A stretch of DNA of 64,000 nt from Globisporangium splendens (taxonomy: Eukaryota; Oomycota; Peronosporomycetes; Pythiales; Pythiaceae), in the NCBI GenBank assembly GCA_006386115.1, contig VFIW01000046.1, positions 124,001 through 188,000 of the forward strand, given 5' to 3'. Below the pieces are notes generated by a model that was not told the origin of the DNA, ran no database searches, and saw only the letters and a list, made by a program, of their open reading frames with translations. Positions 10,401-21,029 of the stretch are shown piece after piece. Position 1 is the first letter of the stretch. Every line of letters starts with the position of its first letter. The position numbers and the translations under genes are program-made.

Positions 10401-12817
10401 GCAGCAGCGCGAAACCGGTGAGGGTCTTACAGCGCGACAAATTCAAGCTCTCGAGCGCGTGGCATCCTTTCACAATCCAGCTGATCGCAGTCTCGTCAAT
10501 TGACAGTCCACATAGATTGAGGTTTTCCAGACTCTTAAGTCCAGCACTTGTTTCAAACCCGAAAAACGTCATGTTGTCCACATCCAAGCAATCACCAATG
10601 CTCAGCGATACGTTTGCCAGCTCCTTGATAGACGACGCTGCCAGATACGAGATTCCGGACGGAGTAACGTGTTTGCAGTGTCGAATGTCGAGATTCTTCA
10701 GTGAGTACTCCGCTGCAGGTCGCTTCGTGGTGGCAATGCATTGGAGAAACGCATCCGTGATTGCAGGACAACCACGCGCAGACAGCGAGTGCAGCCGTTT
10801 ACAATCCTTCCAGAGCTGGGTCAACACGGGCGTTGTGAAATGTCTGCAGTCGTTGATACGAAGCTCTTGCAAAAGATTGAGGTGTCGACGAATAGTTGAG
10901 AGGCTTTCGCCTGTGAGCGCAAAGCATCTGAAGGAGGCAAAAGTCGATTAGAAAGCGTTTTGCAATGATGTCAACTAGAAAAGAACAGTGTGTACCGTGA
11001 CAGATCGAGGTATGTCAGCGCCTTGAACTTGCTGAGATTCACGACGCCGAGATTGGTGATACTCGTCCCCGCGACATTGAGCTTCTTGCACGACACTGCT
11101 TGCTTTACACCTGTATTGTCGAACACAAACAGACAGATTCAAACGCAGTTAATCCTGAAAACACCAACTTGCATGCTCCTATTTGTAATCAGCAGCCAAG
11201 TACCGAGTGAGGATGCATGGCTCGATATCGCCGCGAGCCACTCATTTGGGATCGCCACATCCTCCAAATCGATCTCTCCCAGGAGCACATCGCCTCGCAA
11301 ATTCTGAAATACCAGCGCACGCGATTAATACGTCCAGCGTGGATCGCAATATCTCAACACAACATGCGCCGCATATTAATACCTTGCAAAACACTTCATG
11401 AGGAGGCGCATCGAATTGCTTCACACCACCATTGCAATGCCGAGCCGCAGCAATCGTCTGCACAGAAGGAGATAGAAGTAAACCGCATCAGCCTTCCGTC
11501 GTCAGCTCGGAAGCATACCGCAACAATGAAAGGACACGCACACGCTGCATCAAGTCCAGAGGCGCATTGTTTGCGGCGTCGCGCTTGTTCTGCGCGCTGA
11601 TGCACTGCACGCGCGCTCCCGCGACGCCTCCTGCGCATCCAGTGCCCACATGCTGCTGCTTTCCTCAACCTGCCAAGTGAAAGTGTCTTTTCGGCACTGC
11701 ACTGAAATGGGGTTATCCGGATTCACTTCAACTATACGCATATATGTATAGTCGAAGTGAATACGGATAGCACATTTGTGTGCATTACACAGCGTGTATA
11801 GACTACTATTATACGGTTTACACCAGCTCACTGACAGAAAACGTGTGTCACGGTGTGCAATGTACATCTAAGGAATGCCCCACGTTCGAATTGAGCCCGA
11901 GAGATGGATAGTCGATGGGGGGAAAAACGCATGCGGGACACCGCACATACTGTACATGTTGCTGCTGATAGGGGTGACTGCTCTGCACAAGTGCTGCCCG
12001 AATGGACAGCAGCATTGTCCGCTGCCGTCTCTCCTGGTCAATCGCGCGTTCCAGTGCTTCACCCTCCATCGTGTCTGAGTGTTGCTCCAAGTACCGCCCG
12101 TTCTTTGTCCATCAACACGAACCGTACTCCCTCATTCATTTTGTATCGTCCATCCACACCCATTGTTCGATTGCAAAAGCGTAACTTAGTCGAATAGCTT
12201 CAGTGAGCATCAACTCAGCCAACATCAACAACAGCGCAGCTGCTGACAATAAATCCAATTGGGTGGCATCTCTGCTGCTGCATCACAAGGTACACAACCG
12301 ACAGCAATGCGGGAGGTGGATTGACGTGAAGCGCGCGCTATAAAGAAACAGCACCAAGATGCCAAGCAAAGCCCCGCGCATGTTGGAAGCGCAGCTCTCA
12401 ATGGGATGAGCTGCACGCGTTTCTCCCGCAACAGCGTTTCTTCAATGTGTGACAAGTGAAAATGGAGATGCATCCATCCATCCACACAGGATTCGAACCG
12501 TGTTGTCATCGTGCAGCAAATAAGCAATAGCATACCTATTCCGGGATGTACACACGAATCTGTGCAAAAATGCGAGGTGACAGCAGCATACTCAGCATCT
12601 CTTGTTTTTCTACAGTGTCAATAAAGATGCCAATGTCACAGATGGCAGCACAGCTTGGCTTCAAGGGCACAAAAAGACGCGCGCTAGTTGTCTGGTTTTC
12701 TCTTGATTCATCTCCAAGCAGCACCACTTTTTCTTGTTCTTCTTCAAGTGATCCCTGCCGTTTGTTTTTGCAAAAGTGAAGCAGACACGTTACCACTTCA
12801 ACAGCCGGACTGTCCAT
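7401..12817 (-). pseudogene. degraded leucine-rich-repeat + IQ-motif gene, probably axonemal
   Basis: Fragments in order describe one long protein. An N-terminal region starts at an ATG at 12817. AMN1/FBXL-type leucine-rich repeats fill about 11.2-9.3 kb, followed by a tract of IQ motifs (such as IQRVFRGYRER, IQRVYRGFLGR, IQRMYRGFRGR) at about 9.3-8.0 kb and a coiled-coil tail ending at 7401. Several introns splice cleanly, for example 9854-9778 and the ones ending near 10927 and 11115. The frame is nevertheless broken. There is an in-frame TAA at 9208-9210 and an in-frame TGA at 8572-8574. One-base slips occur in the C runs at 8355-8359 and 10168-10171. Several more frame changes between 11.4 and 12.55 kb are needed to join protein-like segments. 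IQ motifs bind calmodulin or centrin; LRR+IQ proteins are common in cilia, so an axonemal role is inferred. Individual lesions could be unrecognised short introns, but not all of them. Confidence 0.75.
11715..11768. repeat. near-perfect 23-nt hairpin within an intron of the degraded gene
   Basis: Arms 11715-11737 and 11746-11768 are reverse complements at 21 of 23 positions around an 8-base AT-rich loop. The structure sits in the inferred intron between the exon ending near 11.94 kb and the one starting near 11.68 kb. Its compactness suggests a foldback/MITE-like insertion, but no target duplication is obvious. Confidence 0.8.
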
Positions 12818-13874
12818 TCGTAGCTGCTGCTGTGGTTAATCGGCAGTCATGCGGATGACGCCACGCACGAGCCTACGAGACTGGCTGGACGGCGACGAAC
12901 TTGACCTTGATCACTGTCGCCGTGGCTGTTGGTTTCTTTCGTCGCGTGTCCTTGACGGAAGCCACGATCGTGTCGCAGCACTTTCGACAACGTGCGGCGC
13001 ACGCGTCGCGAGGCTCGGCCATATACACACGCGCGTCTGGAGTACGTCGGGCGTCGTTTTCTTCGCTGGAGATTCGCAAGGAAAAGCGAAATCAGACAGC
13101 GCCGACCGAGAACGAGATTGCGCCACGAACGAATAATGAATGCCAACCGCACGCTGATGAAGGGACACAGCCGCTGATATGAGCAATGGAAAGCTGGGGC
13201 TGATTTGCCTACGATGCTCTCATACAAACTTCATTCTCTTTCGTGAACATTGCGGCATGATCCCATTTTTGGATGCTGCATTTGCGCTGTTGGGGTAATC
13301 CAGGTTTGCCTACAAATTCACATAGAAAAAGGCAAGTCTGCTTGGGTTTGTGTCCGGATTTGTCGTCATCACATCGTTTCAGTCCCCACACGTTTATCAC
13401 ACCTCCAAACAGACAGACGCTCGACGTGGTCCAATGATGGGAGAAATGAGCGGAACTTCAATGGCCCGAATAAATAAATCCTGAAGCACGCCAGCGATCA
13501 CATTTGTATGGGAGTTTGTATGTTGTCCACGTTTCTACCCGTCTGTTAGTCCCACTGTTCTTCTATTCTGTGCATAAAGTTGACCCAAGTGGACTCCAAA
13601 CACCAGTGGTTGAAAAACCATAGCTGTTTTAAACATGTCCACTCGAAAAAAGATACGCGGATGATGGCTTGAAGCAGTATAGAGTATCCAAGTATAGACT
13701 GGGGTTAGGGAGAGCGTACAGAGGGAGGAGGAGGAGGAGGAGGAGGAAGGAGGAGGAGGGAGGAGTGTGTGTCGGCTGGTCACTCGCCCCCCACTTGATT
13801 CCACGATTCCGCATTTCCGAATTGAAGCTCAAGCCCCAACTTCCCTTTCAAAAAGAGAAACCACTACGAACACG
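12818..13874. other. intergenic region upstream of glucokinase, with GGA tract
   Basis: No gene is assigned. A basic minus-strand frame at 12847-13227 could be a further 5' exon of the degraded gene but has no recognisable motif. A purine tract of GGA repeats spans about 13720-13767, some 110-150 bp before the glucokinase start. Confidence 0.5.
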
Positions 13875-15567
13875 ATGTCTTCTGCGTACGTGGCGGTTGT
13901 GAATATGAATATGTGTGGTGAGGCGGTGGGTACGAGGGACTGACGGAGTTTCTAAATGTGTACGCAGTGGCGATTTGATTATTTCGGGCGACTGCGGTGG
14001 CACCAACACGCGTTTGTCGCTCTGGTTGATCCCAAAGGGAGCCAAACACTTTAACGGTGAGTGGGCGGTCGAAGATGCGGATTGCATTTGCGTTATCATG
14101 CGTACATTTCGTTTCTCTGTTGCACGCGTGACAAGATACTCACTGAATGCGTGTGTTTGGCTTGTTCGGTGGTCGTCATATGGTTGTGCAGGCAATGTCG
14201 CCCCTGGTGAGATCACGTTTGCGAAGAAGTACCACAACGAGAACCACTCGTGCTTCTCGGAAGTGTGCCACCTGTTTATGAAGGAAGCCAACCTGAACGG
14301 ACGTGTGCCAGTGGCGTGTGTGTTGGCCTGCGCCGGTCCGATCTTGGACAACACCGTCGAGTACGTCTCGATCCGTGCATTGCGCTGTTCTCACTCGACA
14401 ACTTTGTGTTGTTAATGACATATTTGTCGTTGACATTTGCTTATTGGGCTTGCTTGCAACTGTAGATTCACGAACATTAAGTTCGGCTGGAAGATCAATG
14501 GACCAGGCTTGGAGCGCGAACTTGGCATCAAGACCGTGCGCCTCATCAATGACTTTGCTGCCATGGGCTACGGTCTCTTGACGCTCAAGCCACACGAGTA
14601 CATCGTGCTCAACGACGCTCCAAAAGAAGAAGGTGCTCCAATTGCCACCATCGGCGCCGGCACCGGTCTCGGTGAGTGCTACTTGACTACTGGCAACGAC
14701 GGTCAGTACTCTTGCTTTGCCTGTGAAGGTGGCCACACCGACTTTGCTCCAGCCAACAAGTTGGAGATTGAAATCTACGAGGACCTCAAGAAGACTGTAC
14801 GTACTGCATTTCCTTTGGCAAGCTGACCTGGTGCATGCAAAACTGACTCATTAGTTTCTATATTTCTATTTGCGTTCCAATAGCTTGGTTGCGCCAAGCG
14901 CTTCTCCGTGGAACGTATCATCAGTGGCCCTGGATTGGCGACCATTTACGAATTCTTGACGAAGAAGTTCCCTGAAAAGGTCAACAAGAAGATCTACGAA
15001 GAGTTTGCAGCTGCCAAGTCTTTGCAGGGCAAGGTCGTCGGTGACCACGCCAAGACCGATGAGCTTTGCAACCAAGCGATGGAGATCTTTGTCGAGTACG
15101 TTTTGTTGCATCTTTGTTTGAGCTGGGTATCGACCAAGGATATTTAGTCTTGTGCATTGTGTGTATGTTGATACAGCGCGTATGGCCGTGAAGCTGGTAA
15201 CGCGATGCTGAAGTACTTGCCACGTGGTGGTTTCTACATCACGGGTGGTCTTGCGCCAAAGAACTTGGACTACTTCACGAAGAAGGACATCTTCCTCAAG
15301 GCTGCGTTTGACAAGGGCCGTGTGAGCCCAGCGATCCAAGCTGTGCCAGTGTACTTGGTGCTGACGGAAGATTTGGGCGAACGTGGTGCCCACTACTACG
15401 CGTACCAGTTGCTCAAGTCGTACAACAAGGCCCACGGTCTTGCCGGCGCTGCGAAGAACTCGATCACGGAGAAGTTTGTCAGCAACAACCACTTGGCGCT
15501 CTACACGGTCATTGCGGCGATCGGTGTGCTCATCGGCGCGTCCATTGGTGCGGTGCGCAGATTCTAA
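13875..15567 (+). CDS. glucokinase (bacterial GLK family) with C-terminal membrane anchor
   Basis: Six exons (13875-13885, 13968-14056, 14192-14360, 14466-14796, 14884-15095, 15177-15567) give 400 residues in one frame; the first exon has only 11 bases. GDCGGTNTRL near the N-terminus is the ATP phosphate-1 motif. LINDFAAMGYG contains the catalytic Asp, GAGTG the sugar-kinase glycine motif, and EGGHTDFAP the glucose-contacting EGGH signature. It phosphorylates glucose to glucose-6-phosphate. It belongs to the bacterial-type GLK family, not the animal/fungal hexokinases, and is longer than the usual ~320 residues. The last about 22 residues before the terminal RRF are hydrophobic, giving a tail-anchor-like end that suggests attachment to an organelle surface. 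Confidence 0.92.
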
Positions 15568-15822
15568 GACCTCGAGGTTGCTGGTGCACGATTTTGTCGA
15601 AAGAAAAAGACGATAAAAGTAGGGAAGTAATGTAAATGCGCTTTGTGTGTATGCGAATGGAAATCGCAATGGTCCACGTCGTGATGTTCTGCTCTAGGGA
15701 CCACCAGCTCGGTGAAGCCATCTAGATAGTTAGTACAAGCAGTGAAAAGCGGTATCGTTCAGGCTTCGGGCATTGTATTTGTGCATTGCATGCTTTTGTC
15801 AAAATGCATTCCATTTTCTGGT

Positions 15823-17295
15823 CTAGATCTGTTCACTTTGAGGCGTTTCTGACTCAGTTGGCACCACGTACACCTTCCGCGCAGACGATTGATGCGAGAC
15901 ATGCGAGTCGGATGTTGCTGGTTTCTTGTGGGAAGTGTATGACGGCTGATGCGACAGCGCTTGCGTCGTCCGGCACCCACCGACCGAACTCTGCGCATCT
16001 GGATCGTGGTGTGTTGTCGTTCCTGTCTCCTTTTTCCGGGTCACGCGAACGACACTGCAGCTCGTGAGCCAATAGCAGATCAAGAGCGCACCGCGCGATG
16101 CTGCGATGGTCGCCTCCGCGCCACTGACAATGAATCACATTGTGGTAGCGTAGTTTTCTTCTGAAGGCGTGTAGGTCGCAGCCCCCATACTGCTGTAGTG
16201 GGTACCGCACACGGCGATACCATGATCAGCGCACTCCCCATGCGAAGTGCTTCGTTGTTTGGAAGAAACGTGAGCTGCTGAGCGAGAGAAAACGACAAAG
16301 AAAAGTGTCAATGAACCTGGGAATGTCGTGCGGGGGCGTCGAAAGAGGCTAGCGTACCGCTCGGAAGATGATCCAAAATGCGGCATTTGCAGTCAAGAAG
16401 GCGACAACAACGGACACCGTGACAATACCCGGGTGTAACTCCATATTGGCATTCATGCGCTGCGCGAGCATGCCCAGATAATGCATGCCGAGCACACCAA
16501 GGGCAGCGAATGCACCACCAATCCCGATTCGCCACAGCCGAGAAAACAGTGCCATGATCTACAGAGCGGACAAAATAGAAGACACACAAGAAGCCAGTAA
16601 GTGCAAGCCTGTTTCACAATCACAGATTATCACAACTCGTGCCTTAATCTGCCGCCCAACTTGCTTTTGCTTCACAGCGACTGACATTTTGACTTTTTTT
16701 CAGATTTGCGACCTAGGTACAAGTCGAGTTGCACAACGAAGCCCACGATCAGCCGCGACTCGAGCTAAGAATGCAAACGGCAGAGAAAGACAGCATTATT
16801 TGACGTACCAGCATGTCTTTTCGTCGGCTTTGCTCGATTTCGAGGAAAAAAGGATCCTTGGAAGCGATCATGAGACCCAGGAGCACACCCGCGACCGGGA
16901 ATATCAGCGACAGCACCGTCAACCCGAGCTCGAAATCCACGACAAGAATCGTTCCATCGTCGAGAGTCAACTTGATCGCCGTCATGCCCGTGAAATGCGT
17001 GCACCAGATGCCACAGCCTCCGAGTGTAATCGCCGCCAGTATGAGCACCATCGCCTTGTGCTTTGGATTCTGAAGCCGCCGCCACTGTTCCATAAGCTGG
17101 ATCGCTGCATCATCGAACAGGAAATGCACATCTCGAGGTCAGTGCAAACACAGCACCAGCAGATGAAATGGAATATGTGCACACGAAGTGTTCTCACTCA
17201 CTGCAATAGCTTCCGGTGACCGAGATCAAGTACGATAGCATGATCTTGGAGACCGACCAGTGCTGATGGATCCGTGTCGGTACCTCGTGATCCAT
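15823..17295 (-). pseudogene. MHYT-domain membrane protein, copy C, apparently broken
   Basis: The third and most distal of three tandem MHYT paralogues. Exon 1 starts at 17295 and resembles copy A. Later exons carry the motifs WCTHFTGM, GMHYLGM and VCGTHYSSM, which are variants of the MHYT signature thought to bind a metal within paired membrane helices. To reach the third motif and the last helix the frame must shift by one base at about 16228 and pass an in-frame TGA at 16135-16137. The segment at 16812-16561, between the second and third recognisable exons, has no clear exon. The C-terminal tail ends with TAG at 15823. Domain function in eukaryotes is unknown; in bacteria MHYT is a proposed gas or redox sensor. 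Confidence 0.65.
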
Positions 17296-17817
17296 CCTAG
17301 ACGCTCACAAAGCTCCGAGCCAAGTTGCTTCGATTTGACTCTTCCAAGTAGCTTATCTGGCGCAAACGCAACAACGTTGTTATTCGAGTGCAATACGAAT
17401 GAGACGTGCGTGCGCTATCCTGGTTGCTCTCAGCTATTCCTGTGCGTAACGCAGAGCGGTTGGGTGTCTGCTTATGAATAATTGGAGCAATGCTAAGAGT
17501 GAGACCTGCGTATGCAAAGTGTCTTGTGCAGAAAACCGGACGCTGCACCCAGCAAAATGTGCTGCAACACAAATGCAGCATCCATGTCATATCCAACAAA
17601 CGCCGCCAAGATCAAGACCGAAACGCAATGACTGCCACCCGTGCTATCCGTTGCTTTTTTTGCGCATGAAAATAGATGTTCTAAATTGCAGCTTCTGGGA
17701 GACGTTCAATTCATTCAATCAACCTGGTGCCCAGACCCGATACGAAAATCAAGCGTTCACACGGTGCGTCACGTATTCAGCAGCTCTCCAGTCAGCTCAG
17801 GGAGAAACATGACTCAG

Positions 17818-19083
17818 CTAGCCTGTGTGTTGAGGCACAATTTGGAGCTTCTGGACGACAGTTTTCGATCGGAATCGTTTGCTGGTGTGCGAACTGCGGC
17901 TCAAGCTCACAACGGACGACGCATTTCTGGCAGCTTTTCCCGATCTGGAGTTTTTCGAGGATGAAGACTCCTTGGCTTGAAGAAGGCGTGAACGTACGAT
18001 TACCCCGCAGCTGGCTGTCCAGTAACAAAATAGGATGGACACGTGAGAAGCGGTTGTTGCAGCATCTTCACCCTCGAGAAGCGCTCGTCCGACGTGCGGT
18101 GGTGGTGCATCCGTCAGTGAGTAGCTTGCCGCACTCATTGTCATGCAGTATGCCACAGTGATGGCAAGCCCCAGGGTAATGGAGGTTCCAGCTTGGACGA
18201 GGTCGCTGCTACCGTAAAGTAGCGACTGCGTACGCATTTGGTGAAACACTCGAGTGTGAGAAAATATCAAGACAAAAAGAAACAAGGAACAGGAGGAACT
18301 CGCTCTGTCTTACCGCACGGAAGATGGCCCACAGCGTGATAGTCACTGCGAGGACCTCGACAACTCCGGAGACAGCAATCGTGAGCAAGTGAACATCCAT
18401 GATGGCGTTCGATTTCCGCGCACCCATCTCGGCATGGTGCATGCCGATCATTCCCATTGTGATACAAATTGCTCCAGCAAGTATGTGACTCGGATTTGAA
18501 AACAAGGTCAGGGTTTTCCTCGCCTTCACTTCGACACCAGGAGAGGTCGACCACGCTGTGGCTCTTTGTGTGGTTGCTTTTTGATGACGCTGAAACTCTT
18601 TGTTGCGGAAAACGGGATCCCTGGATGCGATCAGGAGGCCAAGAAAGACACCACCGATCGTAGAAACCATGGAGAGAACGAGCCAACCCAGTTCGTATTC
18701 GGTAGGAAGCAGGATGCCATTCGCGGATCGTAGCTCCAGACCACTTCGTATCGTGAAGTTTGTGCACCAGAAGTTGCAGCCGCCGAGTGAAAACGACGTG
18801 AGGTCGAGCAGAAGGAGCTTCTGGCGGCGAGTTTTCACCTGCTGCCAGCCTTCCATTGTCTGGATTGCTGCAAGAGCGAAGAAAGAGGGAACAAATCCAG
18901 CGAGAGTCATTTTCATGGGTTGCCGAAATCCAATGACTGATTGCAAACGGTCAAATTGCAACGACACGTACCGCAATAGCTCCCTGTGGCAGACACAAAG
19001 CACGCAAGTATGATCTTGGAACTGCACCAATGCTGGTATACCGTGGTGTCCTCGGCGGAGTCCTCGCTCATGTTTCTCGACAT
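17818..19083 (-). CDS. MHYT-family membrane protein, copy B, degenerate motifs (357 aa)
   Basis: Three exons (19083-18972, 18867-18314, 18225-17818) join in frame and encode a multi-helix membrane protein that aligns with copies A and C. Where A has WCMHFTGM, B has WCTNFTI. The second motif is GMHHAEM, and the third (YCMTMSAAS) has lost the His-Tyr pair. The fold therefore looks kept while most candidate metal ligands are gone, which suggests relaxed constraint or a new role. The C-terminal 60 residues are serine- and lysine-rich and presumably cytoplasmic. Confidence 0.75.
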
Positions 19084-19120
19084 GGCACTGACGAACAAAG
19101 CTGAGCTGCGCGATAAGGCG

Positions 19121-19152
<32 letters not shown>
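19121..19152. repeat. GA dinucleotide microsatellite
   Basis: An uninterrupted GA run of about 30 bases between MHYT copies A and B, 15 bases past the stop of copy A on the minus strand. It may mark the point where copy A lost its 3' part. Confidence 0.85.
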
Positions 19153-19157
<5 letters not shown>

Positions 19158-19166
19158 GTCGTCAGG

Positions 19167-19716
19167 CTAAGCCAGAAAATGGGTGCCTGGTGTCCTCGGT
19201 ATTAATAGCTGGTGCGCGATCCGTTGCGTCATTTTCTGCAGGTCTTGTGCGAGGATCTCCTTTCGTCTCGATTGCTCCATTTCGAGGAAAAACGGATCCT
19301 CCGATGCGATTCTGAGGCCAATGAAGACTCCGAGCACAGGAAAGATCAGCGAGAGGATCGTCAAGCCGCCTTCGAAGTTCACTTCGAGAACGGATCCGTC
19401 GTCGAGTGTCATGCCCAACGCGCCCATGCCTGTGAAATGCATGCACCAGATGCCGCACCCGCCGAGCGCAAATGACGAGATCATGAGCAAAACCAGTTTC
19501 CGACGTTTACTTTTTTGTATGCGCCATTGCTCCATGAGCTGGATCGCTGTGTAGGAATGATCAAAGAGAGAGCAGATAGTTAGTTATGCATCAGATTCTC
19601 AATTTCTCGTCTCAGATTGCGGGCTTACTGCAGTAGCTCCCAGTCACGGCAATCAGATACGACAGCCAGATCGTATCAATGGACCAATGCTGGTGAATTT
19701 GCACCGCATGATCCAT
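19167..19716 (-). CDS. MHYT-domain protein, copy A, short (155 aa)
   Basis: Two exons (19716-19629, 19546-19167) splice in phase 1. It has the best preserved motif of the array, WCMHFTGM, and two to four predicted helices, then stops after a charged linker where copies B and C continue with further MHYT pairs. It is about half the length of copy B, so it is either a truncated duplicate or a genuinely short form. Exon 1, with the shared IHQHWS motif, matches copy C closely. Confidence 0.72.
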
Positions 19717-21029
19717 CGTTCGTTGTCTTCAATAGCGCTCTGTTCCGTGCCGTTCTCTCCGGTTCCTGAAGCGAAAGTGAACGAGAGAGCGCCATCGTCC
19801 TTGGCAGCAGACGGTTGTGAGTGCATTCTATAAACACATTCGAGCTGAGGAGAAGTAACCTGGTGCCTTCGAGTCTTATACAAAAGGGAAAATCTGATAA
19901 TAGATTCTAGTCCAAGAAAGTCTGGCTGCTAATTCTGCGTCAAGATCTATACACACTGGTATACGCATGTCTCCACTGTGGTAAAAGTTGCAGCTTTACA
20001 TCAAATGCCGCAGCAGTGTCGAATTGAAAGATACTTTCGAGTGTGGGCGTTGCGGCTGCAAATAGATGCCTATCTGGGCATCTGCTACGACACACAAGAC
20101 TGTATCATTGCAGGTTTATCACATGCGCGACGCCGTGCATTTGCTCTTTGTTAGTGGCTGCAAGCTGTATTGTGGAGTTCGTCTCTTTGCGAAGAGTAAC
20201 TCTGTCACGTGATAGTGGGCAGTGAGAGTGATTTACCGAGAGAAAGCATACAAGAAATTCAAACAAATGAATCTGCCAGAGTCACGAATCCTGCATTTTG
20301 CGGCTGATGCACGAGCAACACTCAGGGAATGTAGCCATGTTGTTTGATCTGAATTGTGTGGTCCACGATATTTGCGGGTGCAGAGGTCTGTAGGGCAGGG
20401 GGAATCAAGACCTAACCCAGCTTCTTCCAGTTCTCCCAGTATAAAGTATGATATTTGAATATTCCAAGAACGGAAATTTATGCAGCAGCGAACCCAACGC
20501 CTCAACATATTCATTTTTGGTTCTCATTGCTTCTCAAATAACTAACTGCATCATGAGTCATTAGTTTGACAATGTTGCTATACACACAGCTGGCAGGTGT
20601 GGCTCTCAGCTCTGTTTGGATATGCATCGGTTGCTGCACAGTTCCTCACCTCCTCTTGGCGCATTCTCTCTTTCCATCCCAATGGTCAGTATGGAGTCTC
20701 TTCCTTTCTAGCCAACTATGATCGTGTGCAAAACAAGCACAGGCCATTTTGTATCATTTTACTTCGATGTATGTATCGGTTGCGAAAGGGTATGCATTGC
20801 TGTAGTCGATGGTTCATCCTCTGTTTCTTTCTAATTTTATATCCACAGAAAGGCCGGTATTTTTCTGTGGGTATTTTTCGCCATTTTCCGCAACAAATGC
20901 ATTCCTTTCCGAACTTCCAACAGCGAAAGCGCAAGGGTCTGTCGATGCCAGTTGACTGCAGCAGCAACTGAGCGACCGCATCGCCACTCACTCGCTCTCT
21001 CTCCCTCTGTCCACACCAAGCAACTCGAC
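19717..21029. other. intergenic region, nothing recognised
   Basis: I see no gene or clear repeat. A 124-residue frame at 20597-20971 is rich in hydrophobic and Cys residues but has no motif. CTCTCT-rich sequence precedes the TBC start. Confidence 0.5.

Noticed and set aside
12487..12504. tRNA T-loop-like sequence GGTTCGAATCC on the minus strand
   Set aside because: The T stem pairs poorly, no acceptor, D or anticodon arms can be placed around it, and the stretch reads as protein in the degraded LRR-IQ gene.
12847..13227. Basic minus-strand frame next to the degraded gene
   Set aside because: It looks slightly IQ-like because it is Arg-rich, but no IQ core is present and three overlapping frames are similar.
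20597..20971. 124-codon frame before the TBC gene
   Set aside because: No motif, no conserved-looking composition, and no splice link to a neighbour.
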